NCBI GenBank assembly: GCA_030063045.1
Contig: JAQSEB010000100.1
Coordinates: 372,001-436,000 of the forward strand
DNA from: Pratylenchus scribneri
Taxonomy: Eukaryota > Nematoda > Chromadorea > Rhabditida > Pratylenchidae
DNA length: 64,000 bases
Direction of reading: 5' to 3'
A program made the translations under genes and the position numbers. Below are positions 1 to 11,469 of the stretch, piece after piece. A model generated the notes under the pieces. The model was given only the letters and a program-made list of their open reading frames with translations. It ran no database searches and was not told the origin of the DNA. Each line of letters begins with the position of its first letter. Position 1 is the stretch's first letter.

Positions 1-3000
1 CCAGTGTGGCACCCGAACACATTTTCTTTCGTTTCCGTCGATTCTTCTCCAATTCATAAAGCAGCGCCAACGTGAAAAGAAGCAGCAGGATGCAGGGAAT
101 TACCTAAAGGAAATATTAATTCATTTTTATGCAAAAATTCCAATATAATTTTTATAATTTTTGACTTGAACTTTTTTTTCTTGACGTATTCCAGACCACA
201 AAGCTTATACTCAATGCTTAAGTCTCATAAAGAGGCATCATTTGATTATATTTTGATTTGGGTTTAACCAATTTAGTTTTGAACCATTAAACCAAAATGG
301 TTTTGGACCATTAAACCAAAATTGGTTTTGAACCATTAAACCAAAATGGGTTTAAACCGTTTAATACCCTTTAATTGTTGACTAAACCAAAATGGGTTTA
401 AACCGTTTAATACCCTTTAATTGTTGACCAAACCAAAATGGGTTTAAACCGTTTAATACCCTTTAATTGCTGACCAAACCATAACAAATTATATACCATT
501 CACTGAGTCCATCTTGACCAGCTCTATCCAATTTTGGGTATATTTGGTTTGTTAATGTAGGATAAACTCAAACTAATTAAATCCATTAGAATTATTATTT
601 TGTTATTTGCAAATTAAATATTTTTCGACAAATTATTTCCTTTCTTATTATTCATCAATTTTTGCGCATTTTGCCAGCCATTTTCGTCATATATTTCTAA
701 TTATTTCCTAGCCGCGTCAATTGGATGCCGTGCCATAATGATGAACAAAATAAATTTGGGAAAGAAGACCTAGACATTCATTCCTTTTTTTGTTGATTAG
801 CTTTTTGGCATCTTCATTTTAAATTAGTCCATTCCCATCAAATAAATTCCCATTTTCATTTTCCATTCTCATTTTTGATGCTGATGAACCCTTTCATCCC
901 AATTCTCCCCTCATTTGAGGATGCCATTGCCTTTTTTCATTCAAATTAGGCAGCCGTCAGCCAAATTGGAATGGCTTCAATCCTCACGCAAACACACAAA
1001 AAATGAGATTCCGAAAAAGGGGATAATTAGCGGAAAGGAATAATGTATGGATGGATGGATGTTTGCGCAAATACACAGCACAAAATTGGTGGCCAATAGG
1101 CCAATGGGGAAATTGAATGGGCCTGACTGAGAGGGAGGATAGAATGGAAATGTACAATTATTTTATGGACAAAAAATTGATTGAGAGGAGGAAATTGCCT
1201 TTTATTTACTGGTGTATTTGAATTTAAATTGGACTGAAAAATTTTTGTTTTGCAAATTGATATCCGAGGGGGCAATTATTTTAGGGCCAAATAATTGATT
1301 GGACGAAGGAAATTGCCTTTTATTTACGGGTGAATTTGAATTTAAATTTTTTGGAGGACAATTTGTTTTGTAAAAATTGGTACCAGGGGGAATTAATTAG
1401 TCCTAAAATCTAAAATGTTTATGAAACTGACGTTTTAAAAAGTGCAAACAAATTTGAAAATGTTCACAAAATTGAGAAAACAATCAAAAAAAAGTAGAAA
1501 AATGATAAAAATGATGCTATAGAAAAAAGAACTAACTTAAAATTATAAAATTATGAAAAAATGTTTCCAATATTATTCAAAAAATTAAATTTTGGCAGTC
1601 CCAATCAATATATTTAAGAAATTTCAATTCCTTGGGCTAAAAATTTGCTCTTAAAAATGATAATCGCAAAAGGGATTAATATACTTTTAATGGATTATGC
1701 TACGGCATTAAACTAAAATAGTCTAACTTCAAGAATTAAGCCATGACATTAAATGAAAAAATGTCTAATGCTTTAAGATATCATCATGTAGAAAACTTCC
1801 CCCTAGACCAAATAAAGCCCCTTCCCTCCCACCTTGAAAATGATGCCAGTCAGCCAGAGGTTGAGTTTAAAAAAGAAGCAAGTGTCCAATCGTTGGAATT
1901 CGGCCAATCCCACCGTGTACAGTGTGATGTTCTCACCCGTTTTGGGATTCAAAGTTGTCACCGGAATTATGGAATGAATGAGAAATGTTGGTACACAAAG
2001 AATGGCGGTGATGGCAGCCACCAGCAAAAATATTGGAAAAGCAATATTCTCGTGATTCCACAATGAGCCAATTCGCTTCAATGTTTTGTAGCGAATGAAG
2101 GCGGTTGCCACAGACAAATATAGGGTAATTGTGTGAAGTGCTGAAGTGGATTGAAATGATTTAGATTGAATAAAGAGGGTTAAAGAAAAGGGAATTTGGT
2201 TAATAAGTTTTCCGCCGGATTTTTAATTATTACAAAATTTTCCGGAAGATTTTAATTTATTTTCCGGAAAGATTTTAATTAAGTCTTAGATTAATTTCAC
2301 CTATTTTGTGTTTTCGCTTAGAATAATTCCGCCTGTTTTGTATTTTCGCTTAGAATAATTCCGCCTATTTTGTGTTTTCGCTTAGAATAATTCGGCCTGT
2401 TTTGTATTTTCGCTTAGAATAATTCCGCCTGTTTTGTGTTTTCGCTAAGAATAATTCCGCCGGTTTGTGTTTTCGCTAAGAATAATTCCGCCGGTTTGTG
2501 TTTTCGCTTAGAATAATTCCGCCTGTTTGTGTTTTCGTTTAGAATAATTCCGCCTGTTTGTGTTTTCGCTTAGAATAATTCCGCCTGTTTGTGTTTTCGC
2601 TTAGAATAATTCCGCCTGTTTGTGTTTTCGTTTAGAATAATTCCGCCTGTTTGTGTTTTCGCTTAGAATAATTCCGCCTGTTTGTGTTTTGACTTAGAAT
2701 AATTCCGCCTGTTTGTGTTTTCACTTAGAATAATTCCGCCTGTTTGTGTTTTCACTTAGAATAATTCTGACTTTTTTGTGTTTTCGCTTAGAATAATTCC
2801 GCCTGTTTGTGTTTTGACTTAGAATAATTCCGCCGGTTTGTGTTTTCGCTAAGAATAATTCCGCCGGTTTGTGTTTTCGCTTAGAATAATTCCGCCTGTT
2901 TGTGTTTTCGTTTAGAATAATTCCGCCTGTTTGTGTTTTCGCTTAGAATAATTCCGCCTGTTTGTGTTTTGACTTAGAATAATTCCGCCGGTTTGTGTTT

Positions 3001-4662
3001 TCGCTAAGAATAATTCCGCCGGTTTGTGTTTTCGCTTAGAATAATTCCGCCTGTTTGTGTTTTCGTTTAGAATAATTCCGCCTGTTTGTGTTTTCGCTTA
3101 GAATAATTCCGCCTGTTTGTGTTTTCGTTTAGAATAATTCCGCCTGTTTGTGTTTTCGCTTAGAATAATTCCGCCTGTTTGTGTTTTGACTTAGAATAAT
3201 TCCGCCTGTTTGTGTTTTCACTTAGAATAATTCCGCCTGTTTGTGTTTTCACTTAGAATAATTCTGACTTTTTTGTGTTTTCGCTTAGAATAATTCCGCC
3301 TGTTTGTGTTTTGACTTAGAATAATTCCGCCGGTTTGTGTTTTCGCTAAGAATAATTCCGCCGGTTTGTGTTTTCGCTTAGAATAATTCCGCCTGTTTGT
3401 GTTTTCGTTTAGAATAATTCCGCCTGTTTGTGTTTTCGCTTAGAATAATTCCGCCTGTTTGTGTTTTCGCTTAGAATAATTCCGCCTGTTTGTGTTTTCG
3501 TTTAGAATAATTCCGCCTGTTTGTGTTTTCGCTTAGAATAATTCCGCCTGTTTGTGTTTTGACTTAGAATAATTCCGCCTGTTTGTGTTTTCACTTAGAA
3601 TAATTCCGCCTGTTTGTGTTTTCACTTAGAATAATTCCGCCTTTTTGTGTTTTCACTTAGAATAATTCCGCCTTTTTGTGTTTTCGCTTAGAATAATTCC
3701 GCCTGTTTGTGTTTTCGCTTTGAATAATTCCGCCTGTTTGTGTTTTCACTTAGAATAATTCCGCCTGTTTGTGTTTTCACTTAGAATAATTCCGCCTTTT
3801 TGTGTTTCATTTTGTTCTGCCTTCTAAAAGATTTTAATTAAATTCCGTAAAGATTTTAATTTAAATTCTTCTAGAAAGAAAGAAAACTCACCGATGGAAC
3901 AAACGACATGTGCCAACAAAAAGATGATCCAAAGGAAATTGTAGCCAACCGGGGGTTCGGCTGAATCCACTGCAAACCCGAAACGAACAATGAAAACCGT
4001 ATAGGAGAACATTGTGCAAATGTCACAAATGGCAATGATTGACAGCTTGACAAAGCGGGGAATTATATAATGGGGAATGTGGACTGACCAATCGGTTTAC
4101 AGCACATTTTTGCATTGCCGGTCGACTCAGCACAAAAATGTGAACCATGTTGGCCATTGAGCCAAACAAGCAAATAAATAGGCCCACATAACAGTGAATT
4201 TGATTGTAGAGGCTGAAAATGTGTGAATTGACAAATTCTTTTGGTTTAAATTATTTGGTTTCGGTAAATAATTAATTGTTTTGAAGCCAAAAATGATTAA
4301 GTCAATATCTTTAAACATCGATTAGCAGGTTTTAAAATACTGGCATTAAACCCGTAAATTGCTATTCTAATTTTAGTATTCAAATCAAAATATTTAAACT
4401 TTAAAGGCATCATATGATTGCATTTCCGGTTTCCGTATCCAATTATCCCACTCTCAAAAATAATTAATCCCTTGTATTATATAATATTTAATCTTTAAAT
4501 TTATACCTTCAACCAATCACTATAATTATATTATAACCTATTCTCCCTCATCAGTCATCACATTTTTCACACTTACTTTGAAATATTCCAAAGTCCTTCA
4601 AGGAATGCCAATGTTGTTGTGCTGTTCAGGTCGAACAGGCTCAGCTCTTCGTCACAGATCAT
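1..4662 (-). CDS. DMSR/myosuppressin-receptor-like neuropeptide GPCR, 5' part (3' end outside window)
   Basis: Class A GPCR of the nematode DMSR / sex-peptide-receptor-like group, a family of plasma-membrane receptors for FMRFamide-like peptides. Exons on the minus strand: 4662-4577, 4212-4089, 4045-3892, 2140-1833 and 103-1; all phases agree. The extracellular N-terminus has two N-glycosylation sequons (NST at residue 13, NIS at residue 26). TM1 contains [19 protein letters not shown], followed by [12 protein letters not shown]2 begins [12 protein letters not shown]. The post-TM2 segment [12 protein letters not shown] and the TM3 stretch [11 protein letters not shown] are family hallmarks. 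The DRY position reads FIRY, as is usual in this group. TM5 runs from [11 protein letters not shown] into IPCILLLLF and ends in basic loop [10 protein letters not shown]6-7 lie beyond base 1. Introns 4 and 5 (about 1.75 kb each) hold tandem repeats. The family is secure; the exact orthologue and peptide ligand are not. Confidence 0.9.
205..596. repeat. A element copy 1 (about 4 core units), in GPCR intron
   Basis: Copy of the A element: conserved flanks around a 46-bp minisatellite centred on GGTTTAAACCG and TTTAATACCCTTTAATTG. It lies in the last visible intron of the GPCR gene. The right flank carries CCATCTTGACCAGCTCTATC, as in the other copies. Confidence 0.85.
2205..3870. repeat. 31-bp tandem array (about 49 units) nested in TTTCCGGAAA-type repeats
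   Basis: Units contain AGAATAATTCCGCC and TTTGTGTTTTCGC, period 31 bp, from about 2285 to 3810. Variant units (CTAAGAAT with CCGGTTTG; TTCTGACTTTTTT) recur in the same order, giving a higher-order period near 497 bp: the TTCTGACTT variant sits at 2765 and again at 3262. Remnants of the 24-bp TTTTCCGGAAAGATTTTAAT repeat flank both sides (2225-2290 and 3828-3870), so the 31-bp array appears inserted into, or grown from, an older array. The whole block sits in GPCR intron 4. Confidence 0.9.
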
Positions 4663-5235
4663 TAATTTCATTTTTTACTGTTTTTTTACTGTGTAAAAAT
4701 GCTGTACAGGGAATTGAGCGTCGAGCGCGAAAAATGACCCTCAACCCAAATTGATGATGACGAAAAATGTGTGGATGGGGTGGAAAATGATGAAAAATGA
4801 ATGGAAAAATGAATGAAAAGGACAAAAATTGGGTGGATAAAGCTAATGGGACGAAAACGGGAGGGAACGGCCCCAATGTATGCCGAGAATGCGAAAATGA
4901 GGTACGAATGTCCGAACGAATTTAATCCGCGGTCGGCCTAATTAAGGCAGCCAAAAGGGAAGGGGATTAAAGAGAGGGGAAAGGCAATTACATTTTTGGA
5001 CAATTTGGAAGGCCACTAAATGAATTGCGCGCATTGAGGGAGGATTATGATGAGCAAATATTATTGGGATGAATGAAGTCATCATTTTGGTGAACGAACA
5101 TCCAATTGACGACCATGGATGGTCATAAGCATATTTTCTTGAATATGGCTTCCCTATCAATGAACAATTTGGAAGGAAAATATTTAATTTGACGAAAAAA
5201 AGACTGAAAATGCCGAAAATTTTGTAATGTTTCAA
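4663..5235. other. Upstream region of the GPCR gene
   Basis: This is the 5' flank of the minus-strand GPCR gene. I see no gene, splice-consistent exon or repeat array in it; the short open frames lack recognisable content. Confidence 0.5.
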
Positions 5236-5819
5236 TGGTTTATCCTAAACCTAAACTAATAAATCTTATAAAAATCAAAAATTGACGATCATTTGATTAT
5301 ATTTTGGCTTTGGTTTAACCAATTCTAACTTAGTTTTGAACCATTAAACCAAAATAGGTTTAAACCGTTTAATACCCTTTAATTGTTGACCAAACCAAAA
5401 TGGGTTTAAACCGTTTAATACCCTTTAATTGTTGACCAAACCAAAATGGGTTTAAACCGTTTAATACCCTTTAATTGTTGACCAAACCAAAATGGGTTTA
5501 AACCGTTTAATACCCTTTAATTGTTGACCAAACCAAAATGGGTTTAAACCGTTTAATACCCTTTAATTGTTGACCAAACCAAAATGAGTTTAAACCGTTT
5601 AATACCCTTTAATTGTTGACCAAACCAAAATGGGTTTAAACCGTTTAATACCCTTTAATTGTTGACCAAACCAAAATGGGTTTAAACCGTTTAATACCCT
5701 TTAATTGTTGACGAAACCATAACAAATTATATACCATTCAATGCGTCCATCTTGACCAGCTCTATCCAATTTTGAGTATATTTGGTTTGCGAAATTTAGG
5801 ACAAACCCTTTTTAAATCA
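5236..5819. repeat. A element copy 2 (8 core units)
   Basis: Same orientation as copy 1. Eight nearly identical 46-bp units from about 5345 to 5715 lie between the conserved left flank (ATCATTTGATTATATTTTGG) and right flank (ATTATATACCATTCAATGCG). It abuts the mariner-like MITE that starts at 5823. Confidence 0.9.
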
Positions 5820-5822
5820 TTA

Positions 5823-6746
5823 CAGGGTGGACCAAAAGTTCTGCAACTTTTTTCAAACGAACATTTTTCACTTTTATCTTAAATTTTTTATATTTTACTT
5901 TTTAAAATCAAATTCTTCAAGATTTTTTACAGCTATATCAAATAAGAAAACTTATTTAAAATTTTTCGTTTTCATTTTATTATTTCTTTAAAAAAGGACC
6001 ATTCATTTTGAACCTAAAAATCCCAATTTTAACCAAAAATTCTTTACAAGATAATTCGAAATTAGGATAATGAAAATTCTTAAAATTTACGGGATTAATG
6101 AATGAACATCTTAGCTTTATATTTAACTAAAAGTTTTAATCCCCATCCTAAATTTAAAAAAGTGGCATCAAAAAAGACTCAAAAAATGGCTCGGACTGGG
6201 GAAAATCCAAAATTCGACCTAAAAATGTCCACCAAAAAGAGTCTCAAAATTGGATGGCTACTTTTAAAATTTGCCTTTTTCATAAAAATTAATAGAAGAT
6301 TAATATTAAAGTCAACAAAATCTAAATGATCTACCCATTTCAGATTTTGAAAATTTTGAATTTTTTGAAGTCGATTTTTTGCATTTTGATATCAAAAAGT
6401 TCGTCTGGGGCTATTTCGGCTAAATTTGGATTTAGCAATTTCTCCTTTCATTATTATTTTAAACTGGGTCTAATTTAATAGAAAACATATTTTAAAGGTT
6501 TTAAATCTAACTTTTAAGTGAAATAAAAAATAAAATGCGCCGAAAATATGTGCGGACTTTTAGATCTTTGGAAGGGGATAAATTTTGTCCTGGCTCTCAA
6601 AAGAAAAGCTTTATTTTCCCAAATCTTTTTATAATTCCAATATAACTCATGATTATATATTATTTTACCAAATATTAAAAAATTTCGTCTTCCCATTTAA
6701 TTTTTATAAGGAAATTTTCGAGTTGCAGAACTTTTGGTCCACCCTG
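5823..6746. mobile_element. Mariner-like MITE, 924 bp, TA target site
   Basis: Terminal inverted repeats of about 25 bp: the left end opens CAGGGTGGACCAAAAGTTCT and the right end is its reverse complement. A TA dinucleotide flanks each side (5821-5822 and 6747-6748), the target duplication of Tc1/mariner elements. The interior has no transposase-like frame, so this is non-autonomous. Confidence 0.85.
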
Positions 6747-6749
6747 TAT

Positions 6750-8160
6750 AATTATTTAAGCATTTTGTACGTGGAAATTTCTATGCACTTTTTGGGAAAT
6801 TAAATACTAATCATTTAAAATAGGGAACAGAATAGTAGTTTGGCTTAAATAATAATCAAATTTTAGTACATTCATTTTGCTTATTAGCCATTTTTGAGGA
6901 ATTCGCAGAAAACGACTGGCCAAAAATTTTGTTAGAATTAACAAATTTCCAAATGAAATTTGAGGCAAAAATGAGAGTCTGGCAAAGAATGCATAAAAGG
7001 CGGCAAAATGGGTGTGGAATGCCCTCAAGGGAATGCAGGCACATTTTTGCCTTTGGACTCATTGGCCAAATGCGCAGAAAAAAAAGGGAGGAAAAAATTG
7101 GATTTGATGGGGCCCTTGATGAGGGGAAATGGATGGAATGGAAAAATTGAAAAAGGGATTTTATCGCATTGTTCAGCCGGAAAGCAAGCCAGGCCAATGG
7201 GATATGGCCAAGTCAGTGGAAAATGGCCAAGTCAGGGCCGAAATGAATGAAATATATTGGCATTGGCCAAGATAATTGGGGGGATTAGCGGGTAGGGTGG
7301 ATGGAAAGGGAGGCCGAAAGCAAAAAAGGCCGGAGAAAAAGCAAAGCAAAATGATGCAGGGGATTGGCGGAAGGGCAAAAGGGAAAAGACCAAAAATGGG
7401 GTGCGCACACACAAATTTGACCGATTCGCACTCAATTTTGGCAAATTCCTGGGAAATGAAAGGAAAGGGCAAAAATAAAAGGGAGCAAAGGCAAAAAAAA
7501 AAAAAAGACTTCTCATTGAATTGTGGCCATTTTGGAAAACAATCCCCCTCACCACATTTTTCGGCCAACAATTGGCAGTGTGTGTGCCGTGACGGAAAAG
7601 GAGAAGCCGGCGGATGGAGGAATGGCAAAAAGGTGAGGAGCAATGGAAAAAAGGTGAATATGGGAGGGGCGAGATATTTTTATATTAGTATTAAAATGTG
7701 AAAGGAAATGTGCCGGTGCCGCCTTTTTTTGCCTTTGCCTCTCCCTCATTTTGTGCCGCTCGTGACATTGGCCTACCCATTCCCAGTCCCCCCATATTAG
7801 TCCATTGTATTTGACAATCATCCGCCACTGCCGGTTGCGGGGTGCACCCTCAAATTAATCAAAATTTATTAAAGGAAAGTCGACTGACTGAAGGCGACGA
7901 CTAATTGGCCAATGGGAAATGGCCAAGAGAGGAGATGGCCAATGGCAAAATGGGCGAACCGGAATTTTTGAAGAGGAAGCGCAGATGAAAAAGAAACGGG
8001 CGGGAAATGGGGGATTTGGGACAAATTCATCCATAAATTATTGGAGGAAGGAAATTGGAATATATTTTGTGGCCTATTTGAATTGCACGCCAATGCTGAA
8101 TTCGGCATCTTTTATTTATCCTAATACCCTGATATATGTCTCATTGGATTTGTGAGGATC
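6750..8160. other. Intergenic, G/A-rich top strand, no supported gene
   Basis: Runs such as GGCCAATGGGAAATGGCCAA and a poly-A run near 7490 occur. Long frames exist on both strands (for example 7173-7643 minus and 7276-7701 plus), but they overlap each other, have biased low-complexity composition and show no domain or splice structure. Confidence 0.5.
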
Positions 8161-8164
8161 GATT

Positions 8165-8830
8165 TTATTAATATAGGATTTCAATTTCAATTTGATTAAA
8201 ATAGTTTAAACCAAAATTAAGACCAATTGAAATTTTGGGTTTTAAACTGAGTTAAGATTTTTAAAATTGTTCAAATTTGAATCGAAATTAGCATTTTTCC
8301 AATTAAATAGACTCTACTGAAACGAATGGAAAATAGATCTAATCGGTTTAATAAATCTATGTAATGGCCAATAGAAATTTGGTTTTAAAACCGGTTTAAA
8401 CTTTTTAAAACCGATCAAAATTGTCTAGAATTGACATTTTCCTTAGTAATTAAATCATGTAGAATCCAATGGGAAATAGAATTAATTGGTTTGAATCAAA
8501 GTTATGGCCAAGAGAAATTTTAAGTTTTTAAACCGGTTTAATATTTTTTGCAATAAATTAGATTTGCGAATTAACACTTCCAACTTAATCGAACATGATG
8601 AATCGAATAAGAAAAATCGGTATGCACTTAAATTATGGCAATGGAAATTTAAATTTTTAAACCGATTTAAGATTTTTTAAAATTGAACAAATCTATCCAA
8701 AATTGACAATTTCTTTACAAATCGACCTTGCTGACATGAGTCGAATGAGCTGTAATTTAATGCTACTAGGATAAAACGAGTTGAGATAAACGAGTTTTTA
8801 AACCGGTTTAATATTTTTAAATTAGGGCAA
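8165..8830. repeat. Degenerate tandem repeat, period about 150-170 bp
   Basis: About four diverged units, each with TTTTTAAACCGGTTTAA, an AAATTGACATTTTCC-like stretch and a segment resembling ATGGCCAAGAGAAATT. Related partial units occur at about 56500-56600 and 56790-56880 in a prx-5 intron. Confidence 0.6.
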
Positions 8831-9730
8831 ATTGTTGAAATGGAAAATAGTATCCTTACTATATCGACAAAAATGAATGGAATGAGCCATAAATGAATGC
8901 CCTAGAATGCCTACGAGTTGAGATATTGCCATACATTTCTAATTACATAAAATGTCTGCCTTTACAATATTTTTGGTCAACTGAGTGTGAATTCAGAATT
9001 GGCTCTATTCGATTCGGAATTAATTGAAAAATTCAGAATCACCTGCAACATATAAAAATTGTGCAGGCAATGACTAATTAGACAAGACTAAAGAGGAGTA
9101 TAGCCAATGGCAAAAAGGAGACCGGAATTTTTGAAAGGGAATGCAGATGAAAAATGAAAATGAAAATGAAGGAAATGGTGGATTTGGATGAAAGGGCAAA
9201 TTCATCCATAAATTATTGGAGAGGAAATATCAAATAAATAATAGAAAACACAAAAAAGAAACAAACTCGTGTCTCGCACGAATATTTGACGGTGCGAATT
9301 ATTCCTTGTTTTGAGGAATCGAGTGGATTATTGTGTGCCAATGCCAATAAAATATTCCACCTTTTGCCCTTCACCATCCCCACCAATTTTCCCCATAAAT
9401 ATTCAATGCGCGCAATTTCCACTTTTCTCATCGTTTTTTGCCTTCCAATTTGTACTCTATCCCGTTCTTCCCCTTGGAAGGATTGAATTTAGCCAAGAAG
9501 AATAACCAAAAATAGGAGAGGGGTTGATGGATGGCCAATTTAAATTAAACGGGAAATTTCAGTAACTGACCCGTTTTTGGGCCATAGTTCAGCAGCTAGG
9601 TAGCTTGTCCAATTTGTACTTTACCTCATTCCTCCCCAACATTGGATAGAATTTAGCCAAGAAGAATGGCCAAAAATAGGAGAAGGAGGATGGTTGGATG
9701 GACAATCAAAACGCAAAATTTCGGTACCTG

Positions 9731-10345
9731 GGCTGTTCTTTTGGTCATAACTCAACAAGGAAGAAACCAATTTTGGAAGGCAATATGCCATTCGAAAGCC
9801 TTAAATATCCTCAAAAAAGTTGCTAAATAATTTTTGAAAATTTAAGCAATTTGTTAAATAAGCGGCTTTAATTTTTAATTTGTCTATCACATTTAAAGGC
9901 CCGCAAATTTTTAAAAAAATATTAATTCATGCAATTTAAAATTGCTAAATTATAGAGGCTACTTCGGTCTATTAAGTGGCATGTAGCCTTCACAGACTGG
10001 CTAATGACTCATTAAGTTATAAACTCAAAATTATCGCTAATAACTGAATGGCCATATCTCAACAAGGAAACAACCAATTTTGGAAGGCAAAATTTATCAT
10101 CGAAAGCCCTAAATTTGTACACTCTAATAAATGGATTAACTAATTTTTGAAATGTTAAAACAATTTGGAAAATAGGCAGGTTTTCTTCCTAAAATTCGAA
10201 TAATATTACATTCAAACATGTAATTTTTAAAGTTAGATTTCTTAAAACTTAAAATGGCCACTTTGTAGAGGAGAATTTGGGCTTTTCAATGGTATAACGC
10301 TTTCTCAGATTGGGTTTTGCCTCGTTGAGTTACAGTCAAAAGAAT
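9731..10345. mobile_element. J foldback MITEs, two adjacent copies
   Basis: Two palindromic elements (about 9731-10012 and 10046-10345). The left arm reads like TTTTGGCCATATCTCAACAA, then ATGCCATTCGAAAGCC, then TCCTCTAAAAAGTGGC; the right arm is its inverse, ending TGAGTTACAGTCAAAAGAAT. The first copy is strongly decayed. Just upstream, about 9449-9600 is repeated once at about 9612-9725. Confidence 0.7.
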
Positions 10346-10374
10346 GGCTAACTAAAAGATATATTATATACTCG

Positions 10375-10600
10375 TTACTTGTCTCGTTTACATCCCCTTT
10401 TTGAAAAATGCTTGTTCCCCCCTATGGGTCATCAGATTTAGGGTTGGGGTCATTCAGGAATATGTTAGGGATTGGATTAGGATGATGTAAAAATCATCTC
10501 AAATGTATCCTAAACCTACCCAAAGGGGGACCCTTCACTTTTCCTCCATTTTTCCAAGCTGACCCAAAAAGGGAATGTAAACGAGACAGGAGACAAGTAC
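10375..10600. mobile_element. Short MITE, about 225 bp
   Basis: The left end ACTTGTCTCGTTTACATCCC is matched inverted at the right end (GGGAATGTAAACGAGACAGG then AGACAAGT). No coding capacity. Superfamily not recognised. Confidence 0.65.
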
Positions 10601-10635
10601 CATATACTCAACAAACTAGCCAACAAAGTAGTGAA

Positions 10636-11115
10636 TCGATTCAAATTCCCCTATCCAAAAATGGTCATCATTTTCTGGCCAGATTCCCCCTTTAGAGTCC
10701 CATATCCATATATATTCCCCACAATATTTTCCCTCCTCAAACTTCCGTCCAACCATCACTGTCCCAATTCCCCCAATTTTTCATTCAGTCGACCGTCGAT
10801 TCCAATTCCCCTATCCAAAAATGGTCATTTTCTGGCCAGATTCCCTCTTCAATGTCCCATATATTTTCCCGAATATTTTCCACTCCTCAAACTTCCGTCC
10901 AACCACATACCCCCTTATTCACTGTCCCAATTCCCCCAATTTTTCATTCAGTCGACCGTCGATTCCAATTCCCCTATCCAAAAATGGTCATCATTTTCTG
11001 GCCAGATTCCCCCTTTAGAGTCCCATATCCATATATATTCCCCACAATATTTTCCCTCCTCAAACTTCCGTCCAACCATCACTGTCCCAATTCCCCCAAT
11101 TTTCCATTCAGTCGA
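10636..11115. repeat. Triplicated segment of about 150-165 bp
   Basis: Three head-to-tail copies (about 10636-10790, 10795-10960, 10965-11115). Each contains CCCCTATCCAAAAATGGTCA, TTCTGGCCAGATTCCC, CCTCAAACTTCCGTCCAACC and the closing CATTCAGTCGACCG. It lies upstream of the membrane-protein gene and may hold its promoter. The long frame across it reflects the repeat. Confidence 0.85.
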
Positions 11116-11469
11116 CCGGCTGTTTGGGCTATTCGGGGCGAGTGGCTCTCCTCACCCATTGCTGAGGGGGGTGGTCAATCCCTGTGCAAATACAACAACA
11201 TTCACCGGAGAGCCCAGCGGACGGACACACAGCATCCATCGACCAACGGTCACGACCAAACAAAAACCGCCCACAACAAAACCTCAAAAGTAACAGCCAA
11301 ACAAATCTTTTCGACCAATTCAAATTCTTCACCCAATTCCATTTCCCATCGGCGGTTCACCCCAATTCGGTGGGTTTGCCGGCCATCCACGCGCCACCAA
11401 AAAAATTTGTAGGCCAACAACTTCTGCCCATCTCTATTTCCACTTTTCTGACCTATTCTCATTTTTGAG

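Noticed and set aside
2285..3810. CRISPR array
   Set aside because: Head-to-tail tandem repeat with no unique spacers, in a eukaryotic intron.
7173..7701. Overlapping long frames on both strands
   Set aside because: Purine-biased low-complexity sequence; neither strand shows domains or splice-linked neighbours.
10631..11293. 220-aa frame over the triplicated segment
   Set aside because: Open because of the repeat; the three copies change frame relative to each other. Its last part (VNPCANTTTF) might be an exon, but I could not connect it.
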